The notes: generated from the letters alone by a model not told the origin. A stretch of DNA of 26,928 nt from Thermoplasmata archaeon (GCA_030037875.1 JASHPV010000010.1:1-26928); one strand, 5' to 3'; positions 7,501 through 15,152 are shown, numbered from the stretch's first letter. Translations and numbers: made by a program.

Positions 7501-8532
7501 TCAACCCGTCTGCTGCTTCAACAAGGGCGTCTTACCGCGAGGTGTGACCTCTCCTTCCACCCGCCGGGTGAGCCCCAGGCGGGCAAGGTCCTGCTGCATC
7601 TCCTCGCGTTCGGCCGTAGACAAGGGAAGAAGTGGGGCCCGAACGGGCCCGCCGGCCATCCCCATTAGCTCCCCCCAGAACTTCACCATTTGAACCGGCA
7701 GTGCTCCGCCGGTACGCCCTGCGAGCCGACCCCACCACTTGCGAGACACCGCCTTGATGGGCCGGATCTTGGAGTACAACTCCCGGGCTTCGTCCCAACG
7801 CCCCCGGGTCGCCAGGTCGATGAACCGAACATAGTGGTGCGAAGACTCGGTATCGAATCGCCAATCGCTCGTGTTCGCGAACATCACCTGTTGGTGGATA
7901 CCGTAGGGTTCCCCGACGAAGAAGATCTCTTCGTCCGGCATGCTGACGACCGCCTTCGCGCCGGCCTCGAGATGTGTGTCGATCGAAAGCTGCAGGTTGA
8001 AGCTCGCCTCCTTGATGGCGATGAGCGTCCCCAGGTCGGCCATCCGCGACATCGCCTTCGCAGAAAGGACAATCCCGAACTGTGGGGAGTTGTAGAAGGC
8101 GATACCGATGTCGACCCGCTCAGCGACGCGGGTGACCCAATCGAGGACCTGCTCCTCCATCTTCGTCACCATGAACGGTGGGGCGAGGATCACAAAGTCG
8201 AATCCCAGTTCCTCGGCCCGATGGGCCATCGCAACGACGTCCTTGAGACAGGTATCGGTGACCTGGAACGCGACGAGCGCTCGACCGTGGACGAGACGGG
8301 GGGCGAGCTCCATCAAGCGGTATCGCTCGTCCCGGGTCAGGCTCCAGAACTCGCCCATGTTCCACGAAAAGCCGAGTCCCCGGGTCCCGAGACGAAGGAC
8401 GTGCTCGACGTTAGCGGCGAGCCCCTTCTCGTCGAGCTCATCCTCGGCCGTGAAGGGAGTGATCATCGTCGTCCATTGCCCGACGAGCTTCTCCTTGGCC
8501 CAGGCCTTAGCCTCTGAACGTGTGTACTGCAT
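7501..8532 (-). CDS. DapA-superfamily (DHDPS/NAL-like) class I aldolase, non-canonical
   Basis: This 343-residue protein belongs to the dihydrodipicolinate synthase/N-acetylneuraminate lyase superfamily of TIM-barrel Schiff-base aldolases. Lys174 in LIAIKEAS is the Schiff-base lysine, and Tyr147 in FYNSP corresponds to E. coli DHDPS Tyr133. Two positions argue against true DHDPS: the GTTGE substrate loop reads SWNMGE (56-61), and the arginine that binds the aspartate-semialdehyde carboxylate (YNxPxR) is Phe152. It is also longer than the usual ~295 residues, with an extended C terminus. A different aldehyde or keto-acid substrate is likely (inference). I chose the ATG at 8532, preceded by GGAAGAGG, over a TTG at 8571. 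It is the third gene after the MfnB-like and TusA-like genes, 39 bp from the latter, so it probably works in the same pathway. Confidence 0.88.
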   Translation of the reverse strand: MQYTRSEAKAWAKEKLVGQWTTMITPFTAEDELDEKGLAANVEHVLRLGTRGLGFSWNMGEFWSLTRDERYRLMELAPRLVHGRALVAFQVTDTCLKDVVAMAHRAEELGFDFVILAPPFMVTKMEEQVLDWVTRVAERVDIGIAFYNSPQFGIVLSAKAMSRMADLGTLIAIKEASFNLQLSIDTHLEAGAKAVVSMPDEEIFFVGEPYGIHQQVMFANTSDWRFDTESSHHYVRFIDLATRGRWDEARELYSKIRPIKAVSRKWWGRLAGRTGGALPVQMVKFWGELMGMAGGPVRAPLLPLSTAEREEMQQDLARLGLTRRVEGEVTPRGKTPLLKQQTG

Positions 8533-8571
8533 GAGCCCTCTTCCGTTGGTTTCCAGTTTCGGATAGCACAA

Positions 8572-8853
8572 TCAGGGCTGACGTGGAACGACCCCCACGA
8601 CCGTCGGGGTTACAATGGCTCCGTTCTTCGCAATGAAGAGCTCGAACCTCTCGTCTCGACGCACTTCGTTTACGACCCGATGCCCCCTCCGGTCCGCCCA
8701 GGCCCGCACGTCAATCCGGTTCGGGACTTCATTCACCACCACCCGGACCAGGCTGCCCGACGGGAGTTCGGTAAACTCCCGCTCGAGGCGAGCGATCACT
8801 CCCTTACATGTCAGGAGGGTTCCGTCGACGGTGAAGGCGACTGATCCGGACAT
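8572..8853 (-). CDS. TusA/SirA-like sulfur-carrier family protein
   Basis: This 93-residue protein matches the small TusA/SirA fold that carries persulfide sulfur in tRNA thiolation, molybdenum cofactor and sulfur-oxidation pathways. Signature elements are the cysteine loop (GTLLTC, Cys16), the following helix (IARLEREFTELPSG), the strand VRVVVNE, the aspartate helix RIDVRAWADRRGHR, and the terminal strand FELFIAK. The usual CPxP motif is CKGV: the cysteine is kept and both prolines are lost. The ATG overlaps the stop of the MfnB-like gene as TGATG (8855-8851), which implies translational coupling and fixes this start; a longer upstream frame would run back inside that gene. About 20 residues follow the TusA core. 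A role as sulfur carrier for the product of the neighbouring enzymes is plausible but inferred. Confidence 0.82.
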   Translation of the reverse strand: MSGSVAFTVDGTLLTCKGVIARLEREFTELPSGSLVRVVVNEVPNRIDVRAWADRRGHRVVNEVRRDERFELFIAKNGAIVTPTVVGVVPRQP

Positions 8854-9617
8854 CACGACGGAATCCGAGGCGCTGCTGGTCCGACTTCGGCAAACACATC
8901 GATCTTCCCGGAGAGACGTTGGCGGAGCTCGTCCCGCAGCGCCGCTACCGCGGACGCTGCGACGTTTCCGGCCTCCCGGTCGCCGTGCGTGCACACCGCT
9001 CCCCGAACCCCAACGATGTCGGGGTTGATTCGGACGAGGGTGTGCAGGTTCGCGACCTTGAGAGCCCCGGAGAGCGCCGTGCTCATTCCGGCCTCCTTCG
9101 CCTCGAGGACGAGCTCCTTCAACCGCCGCTCTCCGAGGAAATCGAACAAATTTCGACCATCCTTGACGAGTGTGTCGATGAGGATTCCGTCGCTCTGACT
9201 CTCCTTGCCGAGTTGCACGACAAGGGTGGGGTCGAGGCCTTGGTAGAGGTGGCTGTCGGCGAACGTCGCGGCGATCAGCTTCGTGTCGAATCCGTCCAAG
9301 GCGCGTCGGCTCTCTCGAAGGATCCGCAAGGCGGTCTCGTAGTCACTCTGAACGAATCCGACCTTCACGGAGGTCGCGCCGAGCGCCGCCGCCCCATACA
9401 CGGCCATGGCCACCGTCCCAGCTTGATTCGGCACCACTCCGAGAGTGACGCTCACGTGGATCTGCTTGGGAAAGGCGTTCCGAACCTCTCGAACGACGGG
9501 CGGGAAGTTCGACCCCACCATCATTTCGCGCAGGTTTTTCACGTCTACGATATCGGCGCCCCCGGCGACCGCTTCCCGGGCCTCATCGAGATTCTGGACA
9601 CTGACCATGAGCATCAT
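8853..9617 (-). CDS. mfnB: MfnB-like (5-formylfuran-3-yl)methyl phosphate synthase (DUF556)
   Basis: This 254-residue TIM-barrel protein matches MfnB, which condenses two glyceraldehyde-3-phosphate molecules into a furan phosphate, the first step of methanofuran synthesis. Family signatures run along the chain: ADIVDVKN with Lys27, SVTLGVVPNQAGTVA (about 56-70), VKVGF with Lys85, a DG..IDT.VKDG..LFDF block (about 143-160) with Lys152, ALSGALK (181-187), and DIVGVRGAVC...GDR (200-214). Lys27 and Lys85 sit at the same numbers as the catalytic lysines of the Methanocaldococcus enzyme as I recall them. An AGGAGA Shine-Dalgarno lies 9 nt before the ATG; a second ATG follows directly. It heads a three-gene operon. 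Whether the product feeds methanofuran or another furan cofactor is not shown by the window, because no other mfn gene is present. Confidence 0.9.
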   Translation of the reverse strand: MMLMVSVQNLDEAREAVAGGADIVDVKNLREMMVGSNFPPVVREVRNAFPKQIHVSVTLGVVPNQAGTVAMAVYGAAALGATSVKVGFVQSDYETALRILRESRRALDGFDTKLIAATFADSHLYQGLDPTLVVQLGKESQSDGILIDTLVKDGRNLFDFLGERRLKELVLEAKEAGMSTALSGALKVANLHTLVRINPDIVGVRGAVCTHGDREAGNVAASAVAALRDELRQRLSGKIDVFAEVGPAAPRIPS

Positions 9618-9939
9618 ACCCTGCTTTCTCCTGCGTGCCGTCGACTACGTGCACCGCTGGCGGTGCAGCGCGGCCCAGTAGATTAGATTCCCTCCCGGGG
9701 CGATTTTTACAGGAGGCGGCTGTAAAGGCTTCCTGTCAAACGGGCTTGACTTTCACGGGGCATCGTGACACTTACCGGAGTCAGGCTGGATCCTCGGAAG
9801 AGCCTCCACCGGCCGTGACTCGTATGAGCTATCGAGAGGGCGCCCCAGTTACTGAGGGAAGGCATCCCAACCTGCGATTTTCATCGTTGAAGTGTAACGG
9901 ATCCCGCCACCGCTCAGTTCGCAGGCTGTGTGCCCGAAT
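9618..9939 (-). promoter_or_regulatory. leader/promoter region of the mfnB-like operon, 322 bp
   Basis: On the minus strand an AGGAGA ribosome-binding site lies at 9632-9627, so unlike its neighbours this operon has a leader. GTAAAAATC at 9711-9703 is a possible TATA element, giving a leader of about 60 nt (inference). An inverted repeat ACAGGA...TCCTGT flanks it around 9710-9740. I find no tRNA, recognised riboswitch or coding frame in the rest of the gap. Confidence 0.35.
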
Positions 9940-11367
9940 TTAGGGGGTCCAGCTCGGGGCCCCGTACCCGTCAGGCAGAGCAGGCGGCTCGGAACCCCCG
10001 AATGGGTCCGGACGGGCTTCGGGAGCGCGTCCGTGCTTCTTCGCCAGGTAGGCGTCAATGGCCGCCGCGGCGCGCTCGCCGGCCGCCATGGCGTGGACGA
10101 CCGAACGTCCGCCGGTCGCGAACACGCCCTCGACGTCCGTCATGCAGTCGTCGTGCTTTCCTTCTGGCCAGCCCATGGAGGCAATCTTGAACCCGTATTC
10201 CTTCTCGAAACCTTCGAGGTCCGCGACCTCGCCCACGGCGATGATGACGGTATCGCAGGGGATCGTCTCCTCCGAGTTTGGAACGACGACGAGCGTCCGT
10301 CGGCCCTTGGCGTCCGGCGGGCCGTGCTCGGTCCGCTCGACGACCAGTCCCTCCACACGGGTCGACCCAAGGATCTTCTTTGGCGACCGATAGAAAACGA
10401 ATTGGATCCCCTCGAGCTCGCCGCCCTCCTTCTCCTCGACGGTGGCTTTCATGTCCTCCGGCCCCCGCCGGTAGACGAGCTGTACGTCGCCGCCGCCCGT
10501 GAGTCGACGGGCGGACCGGGCTGCATCGAGGGCCACATCGCCGGCCCCGATAACGACGACGCGTCGGTCCGTGCGGCCAAAGACCCCGGGAGCCCCCATA
10601 TTGATCCGCAGGAGGAACGGCAATGCGTGGTAGACGCCGGGCAAATTTTCTCCGGGGACCGCGAGCTCCCGGGGTTTGGAGGCGCCGACGGAGACGAGGA
10701 CCGCCTGGTACCCTTCGTTCAGGAGGTCCTTCGGCCCGAAATCGACCCCGGCACGTCGTCCGACCGCGAACGTGATGTCGAGATTCTTCCAGCGAGCGAG
10801 GTCGGTGTTCAAGTCGTCCGCCTCCAGGTGGTACCTCGGAATCGTATTGACCTGACCCCCGAGAAACGGCTCCGTCTCGAAGACGGTCACCGGGTGGCCT
10901 CGGACCGCCAGATCCCAGGCGGCCATCAGGCCGGCCGGGCCGGCACCGACGACCGCGATCCGTTCCTCCTTACGCTTTGTGGGAACGTAGAGGAGGTCCG
11001 ACTTGCCGTAGTCCAGGGCCGCCCGCTTCAGGTGGCGGATGGCGATGGGTACGCCCTTGCCGCGCATGATGCAGTCGTCCTCGCAAAAGTGGTAACAGGT
11101 CTTGCACAACACCGTGGCGAGCGGGTTGTCTCGAAGGGTCAGAAGGGCCGCCCCGTCAAAATCCCCCTGAGAGATCAGGATGTTGTACCCTCGGGCGTCC
11201 TGGGAGATCGGGCAGCCCTGAACACAGTACGGCATCGCGCACTGGAGACAGCGTTGCGCTTCAAGGACGGCTTCCTGCTTGGAGTACGCGTCGTCGATGA
11301 GAGCGAACTTCTCGACCCGCTCCTCCCGGGTCTGTTCCTGAATTGGTACCCGATCGTAACGACCCAT
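9940..11367 (-). CDS. GltD-type FAD/NAD(P) oxidoreductase with N-terminal Fe-S domain
   Basis: This 475-residue flavoprotein has the layout of the glutamate synthase small subunit and its relatives (NfnB, PreT, SudB). The N-terminal domain holds two cysteine clusters, C40-x2-C43-x4-C48-x3-C52 and C88-x2-C91-x3-C95-x3-C99, for [4Fe-4S] centres. The FAD Rossmann motif GAGPAG is at 141-146 and the NAD(P)H motif GAGDVA at 275-280. Near the C terminus the FAD-binding stretch reads FATGGRSVVHA, where the usual aspartate of the GD motif is glycine. No large glutamate synthase subunit (gltB) is in the window, so it may be an orphan electron-transfer module with a partner elsewhere. It is upstream of the mfnB-like operon on the same strand but 322 bp away, so it is probably a separate unit. 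A TATA-like ACTAAAAG lies about 57 nt before the ATG (11427-11420). Confidence 0.92.
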   Translation of the reverse strand: MGRYDRVPIQEQTREERVEKFALIDDAYSKQEAVLEAQRCLQCAMPYCVQGCPISQDARGYNILISQGDFDGAALLTLRDNPLATVLCKTCYHFCEDDCIMRGKGVPIAIRHLKRAALDYGKSDLLYVPTKRKEERIAVVGAGPAGLMAAWDLAVRGHPVTVFETEPFLGGQVNTIPRYHLEADDLNTDLARWKNLDITFAVGRRAGVDFGPKDLLNEGYQAVLVSVGASKPRELAVPGENLPGVYHALPFLLRINMGAPGVFGRTDRRVVVIGAGDVALDAARSARRLTGGGDVQLVYRRGPEDMKATVEEKEGGELEGIQFVFYRSPKKILGSTRVEGLVVERTEHGPPDAKGRRTLVVVPNSEETIPCDTVIIAVGEVADLEGFEKEYGFKIASMGWPEGKHDDCMTDVEGVFATGGRSVVHAMAAGERAAAAIDAYLAKKHGRAPEARPDPFGGSEPPALPDGYGAPSWTP

Positions 11368-11588
11368 CGATGTTCAGCCCCGGAGCGCTGTTGTACCCGG
11401 CTTTGTAGAATTGGGGGGCCTTTTAGTCTTGTACGTAGAGTGCGAAATCTTGACATGGCCCGCTCCTAGGGCGGGGGGTTGGCGCACTCTGTCGGCTTGA
11501 GTCCTCGGCAAGTGCGGCTTGATGAGCCGACGGTGAGGGAGGCTCCGATGGGACGCGATCGGCCCGCCCCAAAGTTAGGCCCCGAACA

Positions 11589-12980
11589 CTAGTGGAGATT
11601 CGGCGACTCCGTCGGAAGAGAAGGGGACCGTTTTCTTCGACTCTTCCACCAGTTTCGAACTATTCGATACGATACAAGAGCCACGGCGACAACGGCCACG
11701 AGGATGACAGTCAGCTCACCCAGCGTAGGGGGCAACCATAGGAACGAGGTCCATGAAGTGACGATTCCGTGGTCTATGAGGACCAGGAACCCTGGACCGA
11801 TTCCTGGGAACCACCAAGTCCCGACGACCGCATCCGCGGCGGTAACGAAGGTCGTGCTCTCCTGGTATCCCTCCCCGTAGTCCTCGATTGCCCCCGCCAG
11901 CGAAAGGCTTGAGAGATTCAACGCGAACAATGCAGTCTCCCCGACGAGGTAGGCATCGCCGTGCCCGGGATCCATCAAGATCTGGCCGACCACATCCGGT
12001 TTGGTGCAGATATTCTCCACGCACGAGGGAATCGTGAATCGGGCCTCGAGCGCAAGCGTCGTGGCATCGAACACCGTCACTGCGCTCGCGTTCGTCGCCG
12101 ACTCGTCGGGCAAGATGTACGAGGCGAAGAGCTGATTGGTCGCCGGATCGACCGCCAGCGCCTGAACCGCGCCGGGCATCGAAATCGATGCCTCCACCGA
12201 TCCGTTCGAGGGGTTCACACTAAGCACTTGGTCCTCGCTGGATGGAACGATCAGGGTGTTGGTAGCCGGATCGTAGACCAAAGTGTACCAGGACTCCCCG
12301 ATACTCGACTCGAACGTCGAGTGAGCGATCGGCATCGTAGTTTCCGTTGCTCCCGTCGTTGGATCGATGACCGAAAGTTCGCTTCCCTGACCACTGTAGA
12401 TCATACCGTTCGACGGATCGTAGGCCAGCGGGTTGGCCCCGGCGGGGACGGAGATGTTGGTCACGATCGCGTCCGTCCGGTAATCGACCGAGAGGATCGT
12501 TTGCCAGCCATAGCTCTCGTTCGTGCACGGAACGTAGTAGTCGTCTCCGAACCCCGGGTAGAATGGAACCCCTGGAATGCAGCCCAGCATGAGCAATGGG
12601 GCGATCAACGACGTGTTCGAGCCAAGAACCTCCGCGAGGGCATTCCGGCTACCATTGCACCCCAAGTTGGGCGGGCAGCGTTCCTCACTGATGATCACGA
12701 CGTTCGACGAGGGGATGTACGCGACCCCGACGGCGTCCACACACCATCTGAACTGGGCCTGAGAGGGACAGTTGAAGTTATCCAAGTACGCGGCCCCCGT
12801 AACCTTCTGCACCGAAGTGAGCGTGTAGAAACCGTCGCCAATGCTGGAGCCGGCGCTGGTGTGAACTCGGCTGGCCAGGACTTCCGAGTGGGGGAGCGCA
12901 GGCGTCCCAGATAGGCAGAGGATCACTGCGAAGCCCACTATCGTCGTGATCCGGACGCTTCTCATTGTGGAGGCGCGCAT
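11589..12980 (-). CDS. secreted beta-propeller-like surface protein, C-terminally anchored (paralogue A)
   Basis: This 463-residue protein has a signal peptide (charged start, hydrophobic core at about 12-25) and a C-terminal helix (about 425-445) followed by a basic tail, WWKSRRKR. The body holds YVTN-like propeller blades, with repeated patterns such as PLAYDPSNGMIYSG, TLVYDPATNTLIVPS and ALAVDPATNQLFAS, each followed by a V.D..TG or VNPSNGSV strand. Eight cysteines lie outside the signal peptide, in pairs, at the same positions in the paralogue at 18543-19928, so extracytoplasmic disulfides are likely. Several N-glycosylation sequons occur (NGS, NTS, NES, NIS, NAS, NLS). The role is probably ligand binding or cell-surface structure. 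An in-frame ATG five codons downstream (12965) is an alternative start. Confidence 0.85.
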   Translation of the reverse strand: MRASTMRSVRITTIVGFAVILCLSGTPALPHSEVLASRVHTSAGSSIGDGFYTLTSVQKVTGAAYLDNFNCPSQAQFRWCVDAVGVAYIPSSNVVIISEERCPPNLGCNGSRNALAEVLGSNTSLIAPLLMLGCIPGVPFYPGFGDDYYVPCTNESYGWQTILSVDYRTDAIVTNISVPAGANPLAYDPSNGMIYSGQGSELSVIDPTTGATETTMPIAHSTFESSIGESWYTLVYDPATNTLIVPSSEDQVLSVNPSNGSVEASISMPGAVQALAVDPATNQLFASYILPDESATNASAVTVFDATTLALEARFTIPSCVENICTKPDVVGQILMDPGHGDAYLVGETALFALNLSSLSLAGAIEDYGEGYQESTTFVTAADAVVGTWWFPGIGPGFLVLIDHGIVTSWTSFLWLPPTLGELTVILVAVVAVALVSYRIVRNWWKSRRKRSPSLPTESPNLH

Positions 12981-13010
12981 TGCTTCCCCCGGGCGGGTCG
13001 AAGCATCTCA

Positions 13011-13024
13011 GGATTTTTGCATTA
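13011..13024 (-). promoter_or_regulatory. TATA-like element for propeller gene A
   Basis: On the minus strand TTAATGCAAAAATCC is the only A/T-rich stretch upstream of the ATG at 12980, which lies 31-44 nt downstream. It predicts a leader of roughly 10-15 nt. The spacing also allows the ATG at 12965. Confidence 0.4.
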
Positions 13025-13041
13025 AGGTCAGGTGAACCGGA

Positions 13042-13056
13042 GCTGACCACGTCAGC
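13042..13056. promoter_or_regulatory. perfect dyad, candidate operator
   Basis: GCTGAC-CAC-GTCAGC is a perfect 6-bp inverted repeat with a 3-bp centre, about 20-30 bp upstream of the TATA-like element of propeller gene A. A second, overlapping inverted repeat (GGTCAG...CTGACC, 13026-13047) shares the same half-site. The position suits an activator or repressor site. No similar dyad was noticed upstream of the paralogue. Confidence 0.35.
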
Positions 13057-13300
13057 GTTGAGGAGATCGAAGGTGCCACCACCGGCGGGATCAATTCACG
13101 TGCGCGTCCCTTCGAGGCTTTCTGTCTCCCGGCGCTTCAGCTACACGCGAGGTTGCCCGTTGCGGGCGACTCTTTGGCGAAACCTTCCGGACAAGAACTA
13201 GCGGCCCGACTGCTCCGCGCACGAGGGCACACAAAACCTAACGACTCGGCTCCTCTGCGGGCTCCGCCGGACTTCAGGCCCCGAGCCGGAGCGCACGCGG

Positions 13301-13879
13301 ATGGACAGTCTGTACGAGGTTGGGGTCGGTTTCCTGCTAGGGTTCACGCTCACCGCCCCTCCCGGTCCGATGAACGCGCTGATCGCCTCCCAGGCGGTCC
13401 GCTCGTTCCGTCGCGGCGTCGTTACGGGACTTGGCGCCATGAGCGCGGACGCGATCCTCGGAGTGGTCGTGTTCGTGCTCTCCACGGCAACCGACCTGAT
13501 GGAGTTTGTTCGGCCGATCTATGTCCTGGGCTGCATTGTAATGAGCTACTTTGGCTATCGCTTGCTCGTTCCCAGCCCCTCCCTGGCCGTACTTCCCGAA
13601 GGTGCGATCCGGACCTACTCGAGTTCCCTCCTGGTCGGTGTGTCGAATCCTTTCCAGATTCTGTGGTGGTTCACGGCAGGTCTTGCATTCGCGTACGTTG
13701 GGGGCTGGCTATTGTTCATCGGACTTTTCGGAGCCATTGCGGTGTGGATCGTGGCATTTCCCTATGCGCTGTCTGTCGGAACCCAGCGCTCGCCGGCTCT
13801 CGGGCGCTGGGTCAGGTACGGATCGGGGGTCATCATGATCGCTTTTGCGGCGTATTTCGCGTTCCTGGCAGTCGTTTAA
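13301..13879 (+). CDS. LysE/RhtB-family transporter
   Basis: This 192-residue integral membrane protein fits the LysE/RhtB family of amino-acid and small-metabolite exporters. The family hallmark APPGPMNAL lies in TM1 (residues 19-27), and a second conserved segment, SNPFQILWW, at 115-123. Five to six hydrophobic helices fill the chain, and the length is within the usual 190-220. The ATG is the first plausible start; neither a Shine-Dalgarno nor a good TATA box sits directly before it. It is flanked by genes on the opposite strand and appears to be a single-gene unit. The substrate cannot be predicted. Confidence 0.88.
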   Translation: MDSLYEVGVGFLLGFTLTAPPGPMNALIASQAVRSFRRGVVTGLGAMSADAILGVVVFVLSTATDLMEFVRPIYVLGCIVMSYFGYRLLVPSPSLAVLPEGAIRTYSSSLLVGVSNPFQILWWFTAGLAFAYVGGWLLFIGLFGAIAVWIVAFPYALSVGTQRSPALGRWVRYGSGVIMIAFAAYFAFLAVV

Positions 13880-13980
13880 AGCCCGCGCGATCCGGTTTCC
13901 GGTGGCCCGTTCGCGCGTGACGGACATCGCACCCAATGGCGCCGAACGCCGGGGGGCCGACGGCGGTGGCTTCGGGGGTC

Positions 13981-14916
13981 TTACGGAGAAATCTTTGAGG
14001 GTAGCAGACCCAGATCGGCAAGCATCTGGCGGGCCGCATCTTCCACTTTTGGGACCGGCCCGAATAGCTCCGCTTGAAGGCGAGTGTCAGCTACGTACTT
14101 TCCCGTTTGGAAAAATCGCGTCATTTCAACCATTCCCCGCATGCCGGGGCTGAACAGGGCCAGGAATCTCATTCCCCCACCGGCCATCATACGCATCCTC
14201 ATTGGCCGGCTGAGAAGTCGTCCGGCGAGCTCTGCTAGTTCGGCGCCCGACAAAGGCCGGTCTGATCCCAGGTCAATGTGCTGCCCCATTGGTTGGGGAC
14301 GATCCACCGCCATGGCCAATGCGCGGGCAACCTCATCCGGACTAATGTACGTCATGCGGACGCTTCCTTGCGTCATGGCCATCACCTGGCCTCTCTGGAG
14401 ACCCGACAGCATCCATTCACGATAAGGGCCTCGAGGGGCGCCTAGGAACGCTCCTGGGCGGAGTGACACGAACGGGACGCCCTGTTGTTGGAGGTAATCC
14501 TCGGTCACCTTCTTCGCCCAAAAATGGGGCACGTCCGGTGCTTGGTCGCAGGCGAGAATACTTAGGAAGACGAACCGGGGGACCCGAGCCCTCTTCGCCG
14601 CGTCCACCAGGTTGTGGTTCCCCTCGAAGTCGGTCCGGAGCGAGTCACCTTTCTTCCGCCGGGAATACCCTATGGCCGAGCTAATCACGGCGCTCACGCC
14701 CGACATCGCGGGATCCAGCGATGGAGGGTCGAGCATGTCTCCGCGTACGATTTCGACCCCTTCTTTCGGGAGCCCGCTCGCGTCGCTACCGGGGCGAACT
14801 AGGGCTCGGACGACTTTTCCGCGAGCCCGAAGTGCGAGCAATGTTCGGCCACCGAGATCCCCGGTGGCGCCGACCAGCAGGACCGGACGCCCATCCAGTG
14901 CTGAGCTGGACGCCAT
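13981..14916 (-). CDS. NmrA-like atypical SDR, NAD(P)-binding protein
   Basis: This 311-residue protein is an atypical short-chain dehydrogenase of the NmrA/SDR_a5 type. The dinucleotide motif GATGDLG is at residues 16-22, followed by VRALVRPGSD (NADP-type basic residue after strand 2) and DMLDPPSL (strand 3). Conserved later segments are ISSAIGYSRR, FVFLSILA and PFVSLRPGAFLG. The classical YxxxK catalytic pair is not evident, as is usual for these proteins, which act as redox sensors or as ubiquinone-reductase or isomerase-like enzymes. The substrate is unknown. A TATA box CTATAAC on the minus strand (14945-14939) lies about 26 nt before the ATG, predicting a leaderless transcript. Confidence 0.88.
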   Translation of the reverse strand: MASSSALDGRPVLLVGATGDLGGRTLLALRARGKVVRALVRPGSDASGLPKEGVEIVRGDMLDPPSLDPAMSGVSAVISSAIGYSRRKKGDSLRTDFEGNHNLVDAAKRARVPRFVFLSILACDQAPDVPHFWAKKVTEDYLQQQGVPFVSLRPGAFLGAPRGPYREWMLSGLQRGQVMAMTQGSVRMTYISPDEVARALAMAVDRPQPMGQHIDLGSDRPLSGAELAELAGRLLSRPMRMRMMAGGGMRFLALFSPGMRGMVEMTRFFQTGKYVADTRLQAELFGPVPKVEDAARQMLADLGLLPSKISP

Positions 14917-14938
14917 GACGGGGGAACTCGCCGAGCCG

Positions 14939-14945
14939 TTATAGT
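14939..14945 (-). promoter_or_regulatory. TATA box of the NmrA-like gene
   Basis: CTATAAC on the minus strand is centred about 26 nt before the ATG at 14916. Both match and spacing are good for archaeal TBP/TFB promoters and put the TSS at the start codon. Confidence 0.5.
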
Positions 14946-15118
14946 GACTAGGGCCGGCTCGGTACGGTCACTTCACTCGTCATCGGCAACGTGGTGAGCG
15001 AGTGCCATCGGAATTGTGTCGACTTGTCCGTTGGCTCCGGAACGCTCGCGTTTGCACGGCGCAGTGCAATCCCCCCTCCGCCATACTTTCATATGGACCA
15101 ACGCTCGGTCCCAGCCAG

Positions 15119-15125
15119 TTTAAGC
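15119..15125 (+). promoter_or_regulatory. TATA box of the PaaI-like gene
   Basis: TTTAAGC is centred about 31 nt before the ATG at 15153, in a GC-rich background. The predicted TSS is within a few bases of the start codon, so the mRNA is leaderless or nearly so. Confidence 0.5.
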
Positions 15126-15152
15126 TATCCGTAGGAAAGCCCACCCTTTCTC

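Larger units (their letters stand above)
12981..13300. other. divergent intergenic region, 320 bp
   Basis: This gap separates the propeller gene (-) from the LysE-type gene (+). It holds an A/T-rich TATA-like stretch for the propeller gene, a perfect dyad, and a GCCCG-TTG-CGGGC hairpin at 13155-13167. I see no coding frame with family resemblance and no RNA gene. Confidence 0.5.

Noticed and set aside
7690..8517. 275-codon plus-strand frame opposite the aldolase gene
   Set aside because: It is antisense to a gene with clear catalytic motifs and is rich in Arg, Asp and Gly as expected for a shadow frame.
7501..8532. calling this gene dapA (lysine biosynthesis)
   Set aside because: The substrate arginine and the GTTGE loop of true DHDPS are missing, and no lysine-pathway gene is adjacent.
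8854..8994. N-terminal extension of the TusA-like gene to 8994
   Set aside because: The extra 47 residues are Arg/Ser-rich, lie wholly inside the mfnB-like gene, and the ATG in the TGATG overlap gives the normal TusA start.
9618..9939. riboswitch in front of the mfnB-like gene
   Set aside because: Apart from one 6-bp inverted repeat and a Shine-Dalgarno there is no recognisable aptamer core.
9928..11469. 513-codon plus-strand frame opposite the GltD-type gene
   Set aside because: It mirrors the high-GC third-position bias of the minus-strand gene, has no family resemblance, and the minus strand carries clear Fe-S and nucleotide-binding motifs.
11961..12914. 317-codon plus-strand frame opposite propeller gene A
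   Set aside because: Its Arg/His/Val-rich product has no motif, while the opposite strand encodes a protein with a close paralogue in this window.
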